Below the pieces are notes generated by a model, which did no database searches, had not been told where the DNA came from, and saw only the letters and a list, made by a program, of their open reading frames with translations. This document shows positions 16,576 through 29,442 of a stretch of 61,084 nucleotides of DNA, in pieces (the first letter of the stretch is position 1; each line of letters starts with the position of its first letter). The position numbers and the translations under genes were made by a program. This DNA comes from Phallusia fumigata (lineage: Eukaryota; Chordata; Ascidiacea; Phlebobranchia; Ascidiidae): assembly GCA_008931825.1 (NCBI GenBank), contig QXVZ01010337.1:11221-72304 (forward strand), read 5' to 3'.

Positions 16576-19500
16576 ATGGATGTTACTTCATCACTGCACT
16601 CTGAGATGACTCAAGTTCTTAGACTTGCTGGTATGTTTGAAATAATACTTTGTATTTACCACATATATTTACTGTTTTGCTGCGGTTAATGGTGCACAAT
16701 GTAAAAATTCTAATCTACAAATGTGTGGTCCAACTTTGTTTTGTCTTTGGTCATCAGAAACTGTCAGTTCACAGGCCCAGTGTTTAATTAGTAAATTTTC
16801 TAAAGCCAGGTTTTATAACCAACTGAAACGTTAACTACTATGCTAACCAACAAAAATAAGTTTCATTGTAATTCGTAAACTGCCCCTTGCTCTACATAAC
16901 AATGCTTTGTAATGCAAACCAAAGGCGTTACTCTTTTTATGGTGTTACTCTCTGTACATTTAACAAAAAAGTTGTGTCAAATTTGGAATGTTAGAAACAA
17001 TATGCATATCCATCCATAATGATCACTTTAGTGACCACTGATGTGTTTAACAACCATTTTTAAAGTAATATCCCACAACTAAATTTATGAAACACAGGAG
17101 TTAATTTGCTTTCTAAATTTCTTAACTTTAAGCACCAGTGATTTTTAAATTTTAGTTACTCACAATACCTTCAAAATTCACATTTGTACATCCTCAAAAA
17201 ATCTTTGCCAAACAAGCTTGTTTTGGAAATGATATTATTGGGAAAATGTATGTTAGTTTTTCTTATACCACAGTAAAATGAAGTTAAATAAAATATAAAC
17301 CTTTGGGCAAATAGAAAAGTTATATTCTTGCCTGACAACAACATGTCAACAAAATGTGTTTGCATTAACTTTTCCATAAATTACCAGAAATTTCAATTGT
17401 TAACTTCAGCAGAGTAGGCAGACCCACACCAGTTAACACCCCATTTTGACCAAAGAGAACATCTTTGTCAGTAATCAATGATACAATTTTCTTGATTGTG
17501 ATCTTCACAGTATTTATCACCAGTCATAACTGGTTTTTATTGCATGCCTGGTTGGCACTTGTTGTTTTACAACAATTGAACAAATGTTATGAAAGTTGAT
17601 CTTTCTTGATAGGATATGTCAAGTTATATAGTATGCAAAAAGTGGTACATAACTTCATGCTTGATAGGTTCATGGCATGATACTGTCAACAGTCACCACT
17701 AATGAGGGCTGTCTGAATGCAAGGGATGTTCAAAGTAGTGATGCACCACATCCGCTAAATCAGGTTCGAATTGAAATCGAAGATTCAATCACACAAACCT
17801 GTCTGCTAAGTTTTTGACATAATCACATGATTTTGCTGCCAGCCAAACAGTGGTGTTACAACAAGATAGTTGTGTTGCATTATTATCTAGTTTTCTGGGT
17901 TTTTAGGTTGCCTTGGCCATCGTTGCTAGCCTCCGAATGAATTACCGATCTTCTCCCGGGAGTGGACAAAGCGATAATGCTTTATTAAATACTAGTTGCT
18001 GTGATAAATAAAACACTCATTGCCTTATCTATGACAACAAAACATCTACCATCTGACCTTTATGCCCTCTGTTCAAAAACGAATACAGCATTAGCAATCA
18101 CAAATACCTTAACTTACCCATCTTTCTCAAAATTACTGATTCAGCCAAGTAAATTCAGCAAACTAAAGCTTAGGTAATTCACCAGTTCAAAGTATAGTAT
18201 TGAACCCTAAGGATTGGCATCCTTGTAGATTTAAATCAAAATATGCCAGTTAAATTGGGTAATTACAACTCATATTATTTTTTGCGAATACATTTATAGA
18301 CAACAGTGCCAATGCAACACGGTCTGTTCCTTTTTGCGCAGCAGCATTTTTCAAATGATAATTAATAATAAGAACACAAGGGTGCAATAAGTACCATAAG
18401 TATCACAATGAGGTAGAATTTTCTTTGGCACCAGGAAATTCCATTGCTTTGTTGTTTGTACAATATGTTGTAGTAATTAGGGCGGAAAATAGTAGTTGGT
18501 TTTGTTTTAGCATTTTACTGAAAAAAATTTTTGTAACCTTTGCACATAACACCTGATTGCATGTCTTACATTGTTAGGACCTTCCCATTACACGGTTACA
18601 GAAGGTGTAACTAAAAGCACAAAATATGTCTAAGTTAAATAAACAGTTCTTTGTTGTTTTGTTACTAGCAATTCTATGTGTGATTTTGAATATGATTTAA
18701 AATTCTAAAATTTATTGTTATTTCTTTTTAATAACACTAATAGATGACATGCTGGCCAGCTCTTCTATAACAGATAGTTTGGCTTTTTTCACCCATGGTA
18801 ACCAGGAATTGTTATGTACTTTTCAGATGTGTACAGTTACTGAATGGTTTTGATATTTGACAAAATGGTCAAATTACTCCCTAATTTAGTAGAGTGTCAT
18901 ACATTTTTAAACTTAACTATCCGTTTATTTTTTTATGATTTTTTTATTAATCTATATGCTAAAAAAACAGAAAAAAACTCACCAATTTTAAACTGCGAAA
19001 GGGCTGAGGTTTACACTAGTACACTCAAAGTTCAAATTAGTAACTGTGTGTGAAAATTACTTGACTGCATGTTAGGTTTGAGCAAGTGCCAAAATCACAT
19101 AACAGTTGCTGCTTTACATCTTCACAGAGTCAGTGATTGATTGCATCATTAGTGGAGTAACTTTGGTGTGTAACTTGCAATTTCAATGTAAAACTGGGAT
19201 TGTCATGTTGTGCAATGTTAATAAGTTTAAAATTATTAGTGATGCATTGAAGCAAAGTAGTCCAAAGCTATCAGAAACATACAAGTTATTTCGTAATATT
19301 TCAAAAGTCCCCATTATGAGCCCCATGAGGGGACATAATTATGTTGTTTTCACTTGTTTTTTAAATTTCACCAGTGTGTTCACTCTGTTTGGTCAAAAAA
19401 GTTGTTTAAATTTCTTCAAATTTGTACACATGATACATTGGCATCTAAAGTTGTGCACTGGGGCTTTTACCCCAGAAGACCTATTTTTATAATTGGTGCA

Positions 19501-22500
19501 GTACAATGTATTTAAAAGTATTTTGTGAATTTTGATTGGTTTAACCTATTTTTCACCTTCTAGTATTTCTGTTGCTGTTTGTTTAAATAAAGGTACAAAT
19601 TAAAACAGAGATCTTAAAACTTACTCGAAAATGATAAGTTATTAGTAATTAACCCTCTTCAATATAAAACTGAGCAATACAAGAGAACTGAATACAGGCT
19701 TATAACAAAATGGTATTGTCACTAGTGCTTTTTTACCATTTTGCTATTGTAATGCTTATATGATAATAAACATAATTGTTTCCCAATAAAGTGTACACAA
19801 AAATCATATACCCAGTGCTGAACAGAAAAGGAGTGATTATAATTTAAGTCTTCCAAAATGTGACATACATTGCTGTATGCAAATATGTAACAAACTAAAT
19901 GTAAAATTACAAAGTTCAGAAAATAGACAAAGGTTTGGTTGTAATTGTGGCCAACATTTATGTGATTGTTGTTGTTCAAAAATGTTTAGATAATTTCAAA
20001 ATTGATACATGATGAAAAACTTTGCCTGCAGAAACAATAATGCCACTAAAAAATTAGTCAACTATGGGACTGAAAGTAAAATAATGTAGTGAATATATAT
20101 CCTTTTTAAATTGAGTGGTGGTATATATGGAACGGCAATATGGTGAAAGCCACCCTGCAGTTTATATCAGGCAATAATGCCAAATATAAATTTGTCCACA
20201 ATGGGTCCTAAACATGCGTAGTTTGTTTGCATGTGTTTGACCGAGTGGTGTTCTCAGACACAGCTGTGCAAACACATGTTTTTGCAATACCAGAAAAAAT
20301 TGGATCAAGGTTTACGGTTATTTTATTTGCACTTTTTTGTTTTAACCAGGTGCATTGGCTATTGGTTTTTTCTGTGGTATTCTTACTATGGCTCTTGGGT
20401 TTTTTTGTTTATTCAATGAGTACACCAAAGCTTTGTTCGTGCTACAACCCAAAAAACCTGTGAATGTCAAGCCGGTAAACATTTTGTAAACAATAAAAAA
20501 ATTAAATTTGATTAGTACCTTTGTGAAGCTGTAATTTTATTTTTGTTGGTAACTACTTACGATTTGTAGTATTACAGTACATTAAAAACCTTTTGCATTA
20601 CTGTACCGTATTTTTAGGTAGCCTTAAGTCCACTGCTACAGAGCAATCTTATTTCACTGGATACAGGAGCTGTTTCCCAGACACATGAGACTTGTGTCTA
20701 CATAAATGCGATACTGATGTTCATGTTTAAAGAATGGAGAGATACGGCTGAAGTACATAGGTTTGTTACACTAAAACACTTTAATACGAACAGTGGTGCA
20801 ACTAGCGGGAGTTAAAGGAAGTAGGAAAATTTGGGGCAAGTTAAAAAAAAGTAGAAAAAAACAGGACCTGGTATGCCTACAAACCCACCCCCCTAGTTGC
20901 ACCCATGAATATAAACATGGATTTGCGGGCTACAGGTCGACACAAAACTATTTGAAAGCAAAATGCATTTTCTATTCTAAGCACAACAAATCAGCAAAAG
21001 ATTACATAAGGTTTAGAAGGGTGTTAACTGTTATTTTACAGTTGATAATTGAAAGAATGGGTTTTACATGGTCTTTTCTCCTGTTGCCAAATAAAGTGGC
21101 ATTCTATTATTTAATGACTAAATTCACCCTAAGCAATTCAACTATTAATGATGTTTCAAACAGTTAGCTTTTGTTCCTGAAACATCAATGACAACTTCAC
21201 TTTTATTCTCTATCATACTCTTTTAGGCTAACAAAAACAAGTAGTTGATGTGGCCATAACATTTGGAAGAGAATTTGTAAATAACTTTTAGAAAAAAAGT
21301 GCCATGTTTTTTGGTTATGCCATTCTTTGGAAACATGAGCAGTTGTTACTGTAACATGCTAAACTTTACAAAACAAGCAACTTTCAGGCTGTAACATATG
21401 TGTGAGACACAAGGAAGCTGTGAAACTATAAACAGGGTGTTCTATTTTCTTGGAAATTTGGCCACCGTTTTATTATTGTGCTAGCAACGCAACTGCACTT
21501 CTCCTCAATTTAACATATGCCTGCAATTTGTTCAGTTTCATAGTTGCATGTAACTGTCAACTGACAGCCACACTGTTTTTGATCTGGGTAGGAATGCCTC
21601 GATGGCAAATTATAAAAACTGCTTTGGCAACTGAAAGCGAGACAATTTTACTTTCACTTTGCCACTGCATTTTTTGTTGTTTGCCTATTCCTGCATTTGA
21701 TGTTTGCTTTTATATATTTAGAAGTTACATGAATGAAACCTGGACACCACTAAAATTTCACTGTTTTAACTGTTGGTTGAAAGTTTCAGCCGTTGTTTCA
21801 GTGAAATTCTTAGCATGTCACCCTAATGCAGTCCATTCGTACAAAGAAAGAGAAACAGCACAGTGTATGTTTTGCCATTGTTTCACTAGATGGGTCCTGA
21901 AGAAGATCAATGTTGAACTTGTTGAGTTGATGGAAACAAAAACGGCCAGTCGGTTATTGCAGGCTATTAAGATTCATGAACTTAACTTGGGACCGAATGT
22001 ACCAGGTATAAATGTTACAATACATTCCATAATTTTCAAATCATTTATTTATTTAATTTTTATCTTTGGTGGGTAAAACAACCCTCAAAGGTGTTATGCT
22101 CATAATGAATCTACCATAATCACTCCAGCTACCTGTATTTAATTTTTTCGATTTTTGAAGTTGACATATTTAATTTGGATCAACCCATCAAGTTTCACTG
22201 GGTTTAACGTTTTTTCTTGTTTTTACTCAAGGAAACGCATGGGACTAAAACAGAATTAAACCACATAACATTGTCAGCACAAGGTAGTCATGCCAACCAC
22301 TTGGTTATTTTGTTGGCTGAGTTGTATTCAACTATCATACAGATTTTACTGTATTGCGATTTTGCTGTAACCATGATTTTGACAGTGATTCACAGAGTTA
22401 GAATTGTTGAACCACGCAGTTTCAGCAATGGTCAATTGCCTCAATCTGTAGTTTTGGATGTGGACATTGAGTATGAAGGTGGTTTTTTACTAGCTGTTGA

Positions 22501-25500
22501 TGTAGATCTGGTTTTTGGTAAGTATTATTAAAACCATAGTATAATAAACTTTTGTATCATTGGTGTATTCTGTTAAAACACGAACTTTTTATAATTCTAT
22601 TTTTAAACTTACTTATGCATGAAGTTTCATGCATTTTGAAACATTAGTAAATAAACAAGGATGTATGAGTAATTATTGTAGCCTATACATGAATGAATTA
22701 AAACATTCGGAAATTAACAATGATATATGAAAAATTATTGTAGCCTAAGTAAGTAAGCCTTTTTTTGAATAGAACCCAGGGTTTAAAATCATTCTCATTT
22801 GACAGTTCTCATTTACAAAACAGGTTAAACTAGAATGTTAAAAACATTCTTTTAATATATTTTGTTTCCCTGTTGCACATAATTGTTTTTTGTTTTGTGC
22901 ACAGGAAAGTCTGCATTCATATCAGTCGGTATAAAGTATATGAAAGGCTGTGCCCGAATTCAGTTCGGAAGGCTTCCATGCACTCACTGGTTTGTCTCAT
23001 TTACAGAGGAACCCATATTAAAATTTGACGTTGACACAAGTTTTGAATCCAGAAAGCTTCCTCAAGTGAATACATTTGTGCAAAAGGACTAATTTAGGGC
23101 AGTTAAAAACTGTGTTTGTATTGTTGTTTTCAGTTGGGTACCTTACTAACAAACCAAATACAGCGAATGATAAAGAGGAAACACACTTATCCCCACTATA
23201 AACTTCGTTACAATCCTTTTTTTTCATTTCAGGTATGTATTATTCAAGAATAAATTTATTTTTCTGAAACAGAAATTCTTTTTTATCATGTTGAAATATA
23301 AAAACAATACATAAAGAAAGCCCAGAGCAAAGAAAAAGGTGCAAAACTTCGGGAACTCTGTATGGAGGTTAATATTGCAGTTTCTAGCCTAATACAAAAA
23401 AATTGGGTCATTGTGATCAGTCAGATCATAGATAGAAATAAATTTATCGCAGTACTTTTTGATTTCATGTTTTAAGCTACACAACTTAGTAACCATGCAC
23501 ATAAAATGCTAACACAATATTGAACAGGAGCAAAACAAAGGGTAACGAGTAACAGGAGTACTGCAACTTTGTCAATATTATGCGACATCAACAAACGTTG
23601 AATACATTGTTGATCGTGCAGCTCATTTTAGTTGTACATGTGTAATTGTGCCTCAAATCAGTACTTAGCCGTGCTGGCTCAGCCTTACACCACAGGGTAG
23701 AACAATTTGTTCCCATTCCTCCACCTTGCGTTTGGTTACATGTGTGTCAAGAAAGGTTGGAAATACACACACACATTCCACACATGGACACCCATACTGC
23801 ACACAAATTTGTGACAAAACATTTCTTTCCTTTCATTTTTTCCTACTATTAGTAAATAGGACTCACATTTTCGATTTACTTACTTAGAATTTTACCTTAA
23901 CAGTACCAAATTTTTTTTACACTTTGTTTTGTTTTTAAACTAATTAAATTGTTTGAACAATATATTAAATCATTGTTGTCAGTAATTACACAGCATTTCT
24001 ATAGACATGTGCGACTATAATGAGATTAGAAAAATCGAACAAATGATATACTTTGGTTTGGATACCTTTACAATAAACAGAACATGCAATTTACTGGATT
24101 CGTTTGTATCTGGCACCAGTATAAATGTTTTTCAGCATTCATCACAACATCTCTTTGATCAGAATATTGATGATATAATTGTAAACTTTAATGTGCTGGA
24201 AGTTACCATTGTGGCTTTTTCACGGTTAGCTGTACCTTTTAAAAAAGTAAGTGTTGGTACCAAAGAACGCAGAAACTGGAGATTGGTTGAAATTGTTTGT
24301 TCTTCGTGTTAGGAGAACATTTCCACATCAGTGGTGTTTGCAACTTTGTCCATTGATGCCACCAACTGTGAAACAGTCGCTGCTATTCGAGTTTTTTCAG
24401 AGCAAAAAGATGCAATACCAGCAAATTTTGATGAAAACAGTATCAGCAATGAAGGTAAGACAACTTGTGGTTAAAATTTAGCATTAACAGTACCAGTAAT
24501 GTTTGCAAGTCACAAGATCTGCCAAGTTTTCAGCAAGTTTGCTTTTTGCATTAAAAATTATTTGAGTTTATTATTGCAATTTACAAGAGCTAAAAATGAG
24601 AAGTTAGGGGGCCCTATGGCTGGCCTTGATTTGGCTGAGGTTGATCCAGGGTATAGTTAGTTGGCACAATGAAATAAATCAAAAAGCAGGTGGTCTGAAA
24701 TAGGTGGCTACATCCAGCTAAGCATTTTTGTGGCATGGCATTTTGGAAGTTTAGAATTTTGAGATAATTATTCTTTTTTTCAGAAACACATTGTTCTTTT
24801 TCAAACTAAGATCCTGCTACAGTATAATGTATTTTATAGTACTCCTTGCCCCATTTCAGCTTTAAATTTTAGTTGTTGTTAGATTTGAAAACCAGTGCCG
24901 TGCAAACGATTGCAACGAAGGAAATTGTATCCCTGAAAACTCCTGCAAACGTTGATACCAGTGTTGAAGATCACAGGTGAGAAGATTGCTGACTGTTTCA
25001 TTAGTGTTTTCTTGTATTAACGGGACATTTTGTATGTGGAGAATACTCCCAAAGCTGGACAAAGTTGAAGTAGTCATCCATTTTTTTCAATTACATCACA
25101 AACACAGTTATTCATAATTACCAAAAAGTAATACCAATTATTCTTAAATGTGTAATAAATTAAGAATTATAATTACAAGTTAAAAATTTCTGCAAATAAT
25201 TGTAGAACTAGTAACATCTAATAGGGATGTTTAAAGGGAGTATTTAAAGACAGCTAGTTTAGATATGAATAATAAAAGACTTATGTAATGCATACTATAT
25301 GTGTATGCATTTATGCTTGCAGAAACAATTATGTTGTGGAAAATAGTGACCCAATGCCATGCAGGTATTAAATAAAATATGTTCAAGTTGGTATGCATGC
25401 TTACTTTTTTAAATTGTTTAGTGTGCAAAACACTTTCTATATTTACACAAACAACCTTCCGAGCATGTTACCAGAGTTTTACACCTAAACACTGAAAAAT

Positions 25501-28500
25501 CCATAAACAAATACATAAAGTTCTTGAATGGTAATTATTTTGCACAGGGAGATCTTCAGAAGGTCTTCAGAAAGAGAATCGACCCGAAAAGAAAATCGAA
25601 GAGTTAAGACTGTGGCAAAAAAGAAAGAAGGTGATTATGATTATCTTTTCAGTGTTCCTACACCTTTTCCTAAAAATGCCATATATTTTCCTTTCAATTA
25701 TGTTACCCTGGGTCTGCAAGTGGTGTAGTACCAAATCAGAGTCAGCTTTCCAAGTATTTACTTTAAGTAAGGCAGAAGATAGAAAATTTAAAAAAAGCCT
25801 GTGGTGGGACTCAAATCCATGGCCACCACATATCTGCAAGTTGTCAGGTTCTAGATTTTGTTACTGCATGTCAGGTTCTAGACCAGTGGTTCCCAACCTG
25901 GGGGTCACAACCCCAAAAGGGGTCGCAGGGAGGTTTTCTGGGGGTCAAGACAGATTTGTGATATTTTTACAGCTTTTTATCACACATAGGCTACAATTGG
26001 TTTGGCCTGCATCACCTGTCTTGTCTGATACGATAAGCAGTAGACTATGTGCCCATAGCTAACTGCACAAGCATTGTCATTGAAATGTCACAGTAATTAT
26101 TGTCATCAACAATGAAATCCTAAGGTTGAGGTCATAAAGTTGCAAAGCCAGCGGTCTTATGAAGCAAAAGTGAATGCAAATAAATGATAAACTGTAAAAA
26201 GCAATTTGATTGATCCTATTTCTTAGAAAAAAATGGTTGGTCGGGTCGCAAGATATTTTTAATCATTATAGGGGGTCACCAGTCAGAAAAGGTTGGGAAC
26301 CACTGTTCTAGACTTTTGGCATGCAAACATAACTTAGCTTCTGGAGTGTCAAAACCTGCTATTGTTGGTTTATGTTTTGCCCCTGGTAACATGTGTAAAT
26401 GGCTGCTTGGTGTCCTGTTCTGTTAACCTCCCCGCATCTACTAAAAGCTTCGTGTACTTTCAATTTAAGACTTATTGCACTTTCAGATACATCTACCAGC
26501 GAGAGCCCATCATACATGATGGTGACAAGAAATTTTAGTGCCATTCTTCATGAAGTTGCAATACAGAAACCCAATAACTTGGTAAACACAACAGTAAATG
26601 TTTTGTCAATAACTGGGAATATATCACCAGCAACATGTGGTATTCGGTAAGTTTATATTTCGGGTAATGTCAATTAGTAGTTTTTTAATGAAATTTGTTA
26701 AGTTTGCAAACTTATTTATCAAATATTTACACATATCAATGTGGTTTTGATGTCATGTTTATAATTCGTCCATTACCAGAGTGGGTGATCGGATTTTGGA
26801 AATAAATGGTCAGCGGATTTTGTCATTAAGTCAAGCCATTGCTATCATCGAAAATGTAAGAAGTCAAAAAGAAAAGTTTCAGTTTAAGGTAAGTGGAAAA
26901 AAGTTCTGTGATATTTGTTGTGCCAGTGCCATAACAATAAAGTAATACTGCAGAATACCTAAGCAGAGTTAAGCTCTCTCATAGTCAATAAATTGAACAA
27001 TGTTAAAATTAGTGAAATAACAAATTGGAACAACTTTTTAGTTGTGATGTACTTTGATTTTTAGGTTCAAAGAAATCGACAAAAAGACAACAACCAACTT
27101 TTTGATCCCTTAATTCAAGATTGCAGTAAAAATAGGTACAGAAGGAATGTTTGACTGCCTATAAAATATTAAAAATTAATTATAAATGTGTATGGCTAAA
27201 GTTTTACTACTTCTAGTGGAAGCGAAACTGAATCTGATTATTCCGAAGTGGACTCTGATGAATACAATGACATACTACATGTTGACAAAAAAATTAAAGA
27301 GGTTTGATTTTTAGAGAAGATTTATCAAAAAATTAACATTTTAGAACTTTTGTGCGATATTTTGTATTTTAGTCACACATATTCTAACCTTATTAGAACA
27401 AAATTTTGATTAGCAATTGTCACCAGGCTGATCTAACATGTTTGTAAGAGGCCAGATTATAGGGTTGCAAGGGTGCTTTTGTTTAAAAACATGCTAGAGT
27501 TATTTTTTCATGCTCATATTTCTTGAGCAGTAAAGAAAAGGAGCTGCAATAGCATTTTATTTACAGATACAAGAGGAACTAGAAGCTGAGAGTTCTATTT
27601 TAAATTCACCAACACTTGAATCAACCACAAATTTACATGGATTTGTGAAGGAACAAGGTGATTTAAATTATTTTTCAATGCAGCAGATAGTACCAAAGTT
27701 AAAATTACAACCTTGTTTGCAGTAAATTTACCGAATAGAAATATGTGTATTGAACAAACACGATCAAGTACTTGTGCAGAAGACTATTTAAAATATGCAC
27801 AACTTTTCCATGATTCCCATAGTAAAGTTTTCAAGGTTTGGGTTTACCACATGCATGTTATTATTTCTTAGTAACATTTGTTTTCTGAACTTTGCCTGGC
27901 ATGTGCAAAAAAGGTGGGTTGTGGGACATGCCAAGTGACCAACCAAGGTTGGTGCTTTTCAATCTAGACTCTCCCCCCTGTCAGAGTAAAACAATTTAGT
28001 GGCATTACTCTAATCTACGGTAGCCGACTTGAACCTCTAAGACACAACCCACCGAAATTAAGAGATATAAAATATTGTTTTATTTTTCAATGAAATAACT
28101 GGACAAGGGCAGATAACTGGATGATTTGCTGGTTTGAGCATAATCCAATCAAACGGTGTCCTCTCTACAATTAAAAATAACAAAATGTGTGTTTTAAACA
28201 CACTCCTCTGAAAAAAGAATCATGCAATATTTAAATATTTCTTGTTAACAGCTGTAAGTGAATTTCAAAAAATATGTACAGCCAAACTGTTTTGTTATAG
28301 GTCCCTTCCTAATGCTGCATGTGTTGTGCAGATATTTTTTGGGTTTTTTTTTTCTACCCTGCAGCTTGTCTGTGAAACTCGGTATAAAAAGATGTGGTAT
28401 ATTCTTTATACGTTATATGGAATGGATTATTTATTTGCAGAAAAGCCACCTTTTTATGATTTAAAAATTTCAAGTTTGCATAGCATGTTTTTAACCTTTT

Positions 28501-29398
28501 TAAAATGAACAGTTTTAATTTTTTCGGAAACAATGTTTGTTTACCTCAAATATAAGTTTTAAAAACCCACATTTTTCAATTTCCAACACCTGTTTAGACA
28601 AGTGCATGTGGTGCTGCCACAATTGAAAGCAATTGGAGTAATGAAAATTTTTCCTTCCAAGTTACTGAAGAACACAAGTACCTTAACATACGCTTTTGGT
28701 ATGACGAGGTAACTAATCAAAAAGTATAACTGCATAATAATTTGTTAACTTGCAAGTATATTGCAGGTCAATAAAGAAACAAAACCTTTGCTAATTGGAA
28801 ATTTGGGAATACCATTGTGTGAATTAGAATTATATTGCAATATGATCACAGCAAACAAATTCACAAGGATGTATAAGTTATCAGCCCCACTTCACCAAGA
28901 CATCAGGTATGTTTACAGCTGAATATGTAGGTTTCACCTGTTTTAGACTGGCCTTGCAAATCTCCAAACATACTTATTTCATATTGTTTTTACTCTATTT
29001 TTGTCTTTACCTTGCTACAGGTTTGCATAGAATGATAGAATGATAACTTTTAGTTATAGTGTGTGAAATCAGTTTGGTTTTCAGCCCAAATAATAAACTT
29101 TTGAAACAACCTCCACAAACGAAATGTTTTGTGTATAATTGCATGTTAACAGTGGTGAAACTGGAATCGGACTATTTTTAATGTGTTTTGTATTGTCTAA
29201 CGTTAAAAATGTATTCATGTTGTTTTTTCAGGTTAAACATAAATGAAGCCTTCATGAAACGAAGCGCATTCCGAAAGGAATATTGCTTTGGTGATGCAAC
29301 TGTGTCTGTAAAGGTTGTTTTTCAGTTTAGCTTGTAATCCATGAACAGGGCTTCGCTGTAACATTTTTATTTATTTTTAGGTAAGAAAAGAAGTTTGA
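16576..29398 (+). CDS. PDZD8: PDZD8-like SMP/PDZ lipid-transfer tether
   Basis: I assembled 21 exons with matching phases: 16576-16630, 20350-20474, 20618-20760, 21890-22005, 22386-22517, 22905-23065, 23134-23232, 24136-24246, 24313-24454, 24883-24976, 25548-25630, 26487-26646, 26780-26888, 27065-27135, 27217-27301, 27567-27657, 27723-27835, 28598-28708, 28767-28906, 29232-29313 and 29381-29398 (746 aa). Order of parts: N-terminal membrane anchor (about 18-40, ALAIGFFCGILTMALGFF); SMP domain (about 85-277, with ETCVYINAILMFMF, IEYEGGFLLAVDVDLVFGKS and a basic IKRKHTYPHYK end); C2-like strand VLEVTIVAFSRL; PDZ (about 425-512, CGIRVGDRILEINGQ); acidic linker; and a second C2-like region ending CFGDATVSVK. 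Vertebrate PDZD8 is an ER protein that tethers late endosomes and moves lipids through its SMP domain. The C1 domain and C-terminal coiled coil of the human protein are missing here. The acceptor of exon 8 is the least certain. Confidence 0.9.
19317..20160 (+). mobile_element. R1 repeat (intron 1 of PDZD8-like)
   Basis: It starts at a CCCCATGAGGGG hairpin and carries the common R1 text (TTTGTACACATGATACATTGG, GTTGTGCACTGG). It later holds CTGCAGAAACAATAATGCC (about 20028) and ends GGTGGTATATATGGAACGGCAATATGG ... GCCACCCTGCAG followed by T. Confidence 0.6.
25300..25375 (+). repeat. R1 fragment (intron 10 of PDZD8-like)
   Basis: It has only the TTATGCTTGCAGAAACAATTATG ... GACCCAATGCCATGC part of R1. 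Neither end is recognisable. Confidence 0.45.
25884..26305. mobile_element. Short hAT element with perfect 8-bp TSD
   Basis: The 422-bp element starts CAGTGGTTCCCAACCTGGG and ends GGTTGGGAACCACTG. It is flanked on both sides by TTCTAGAC (25876-25883 and 26306-26313). The terminal inverted repeats and 8-bp duplication are diagnostic of the hAT superfamily. The subterminal GGGGTCNNNACCCC pattern is typical of the CAGTGGTTCCCAACC group. There is no transposase frame, so it is non-autonomous. It lies in intron 11 of the PDZD8-like gene. Confidence 0.9.
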
Positions 29399-29442
29399 GG
29401 GAAAAACATGAACCTCATGATAGGAAAACAATATTTATATCA

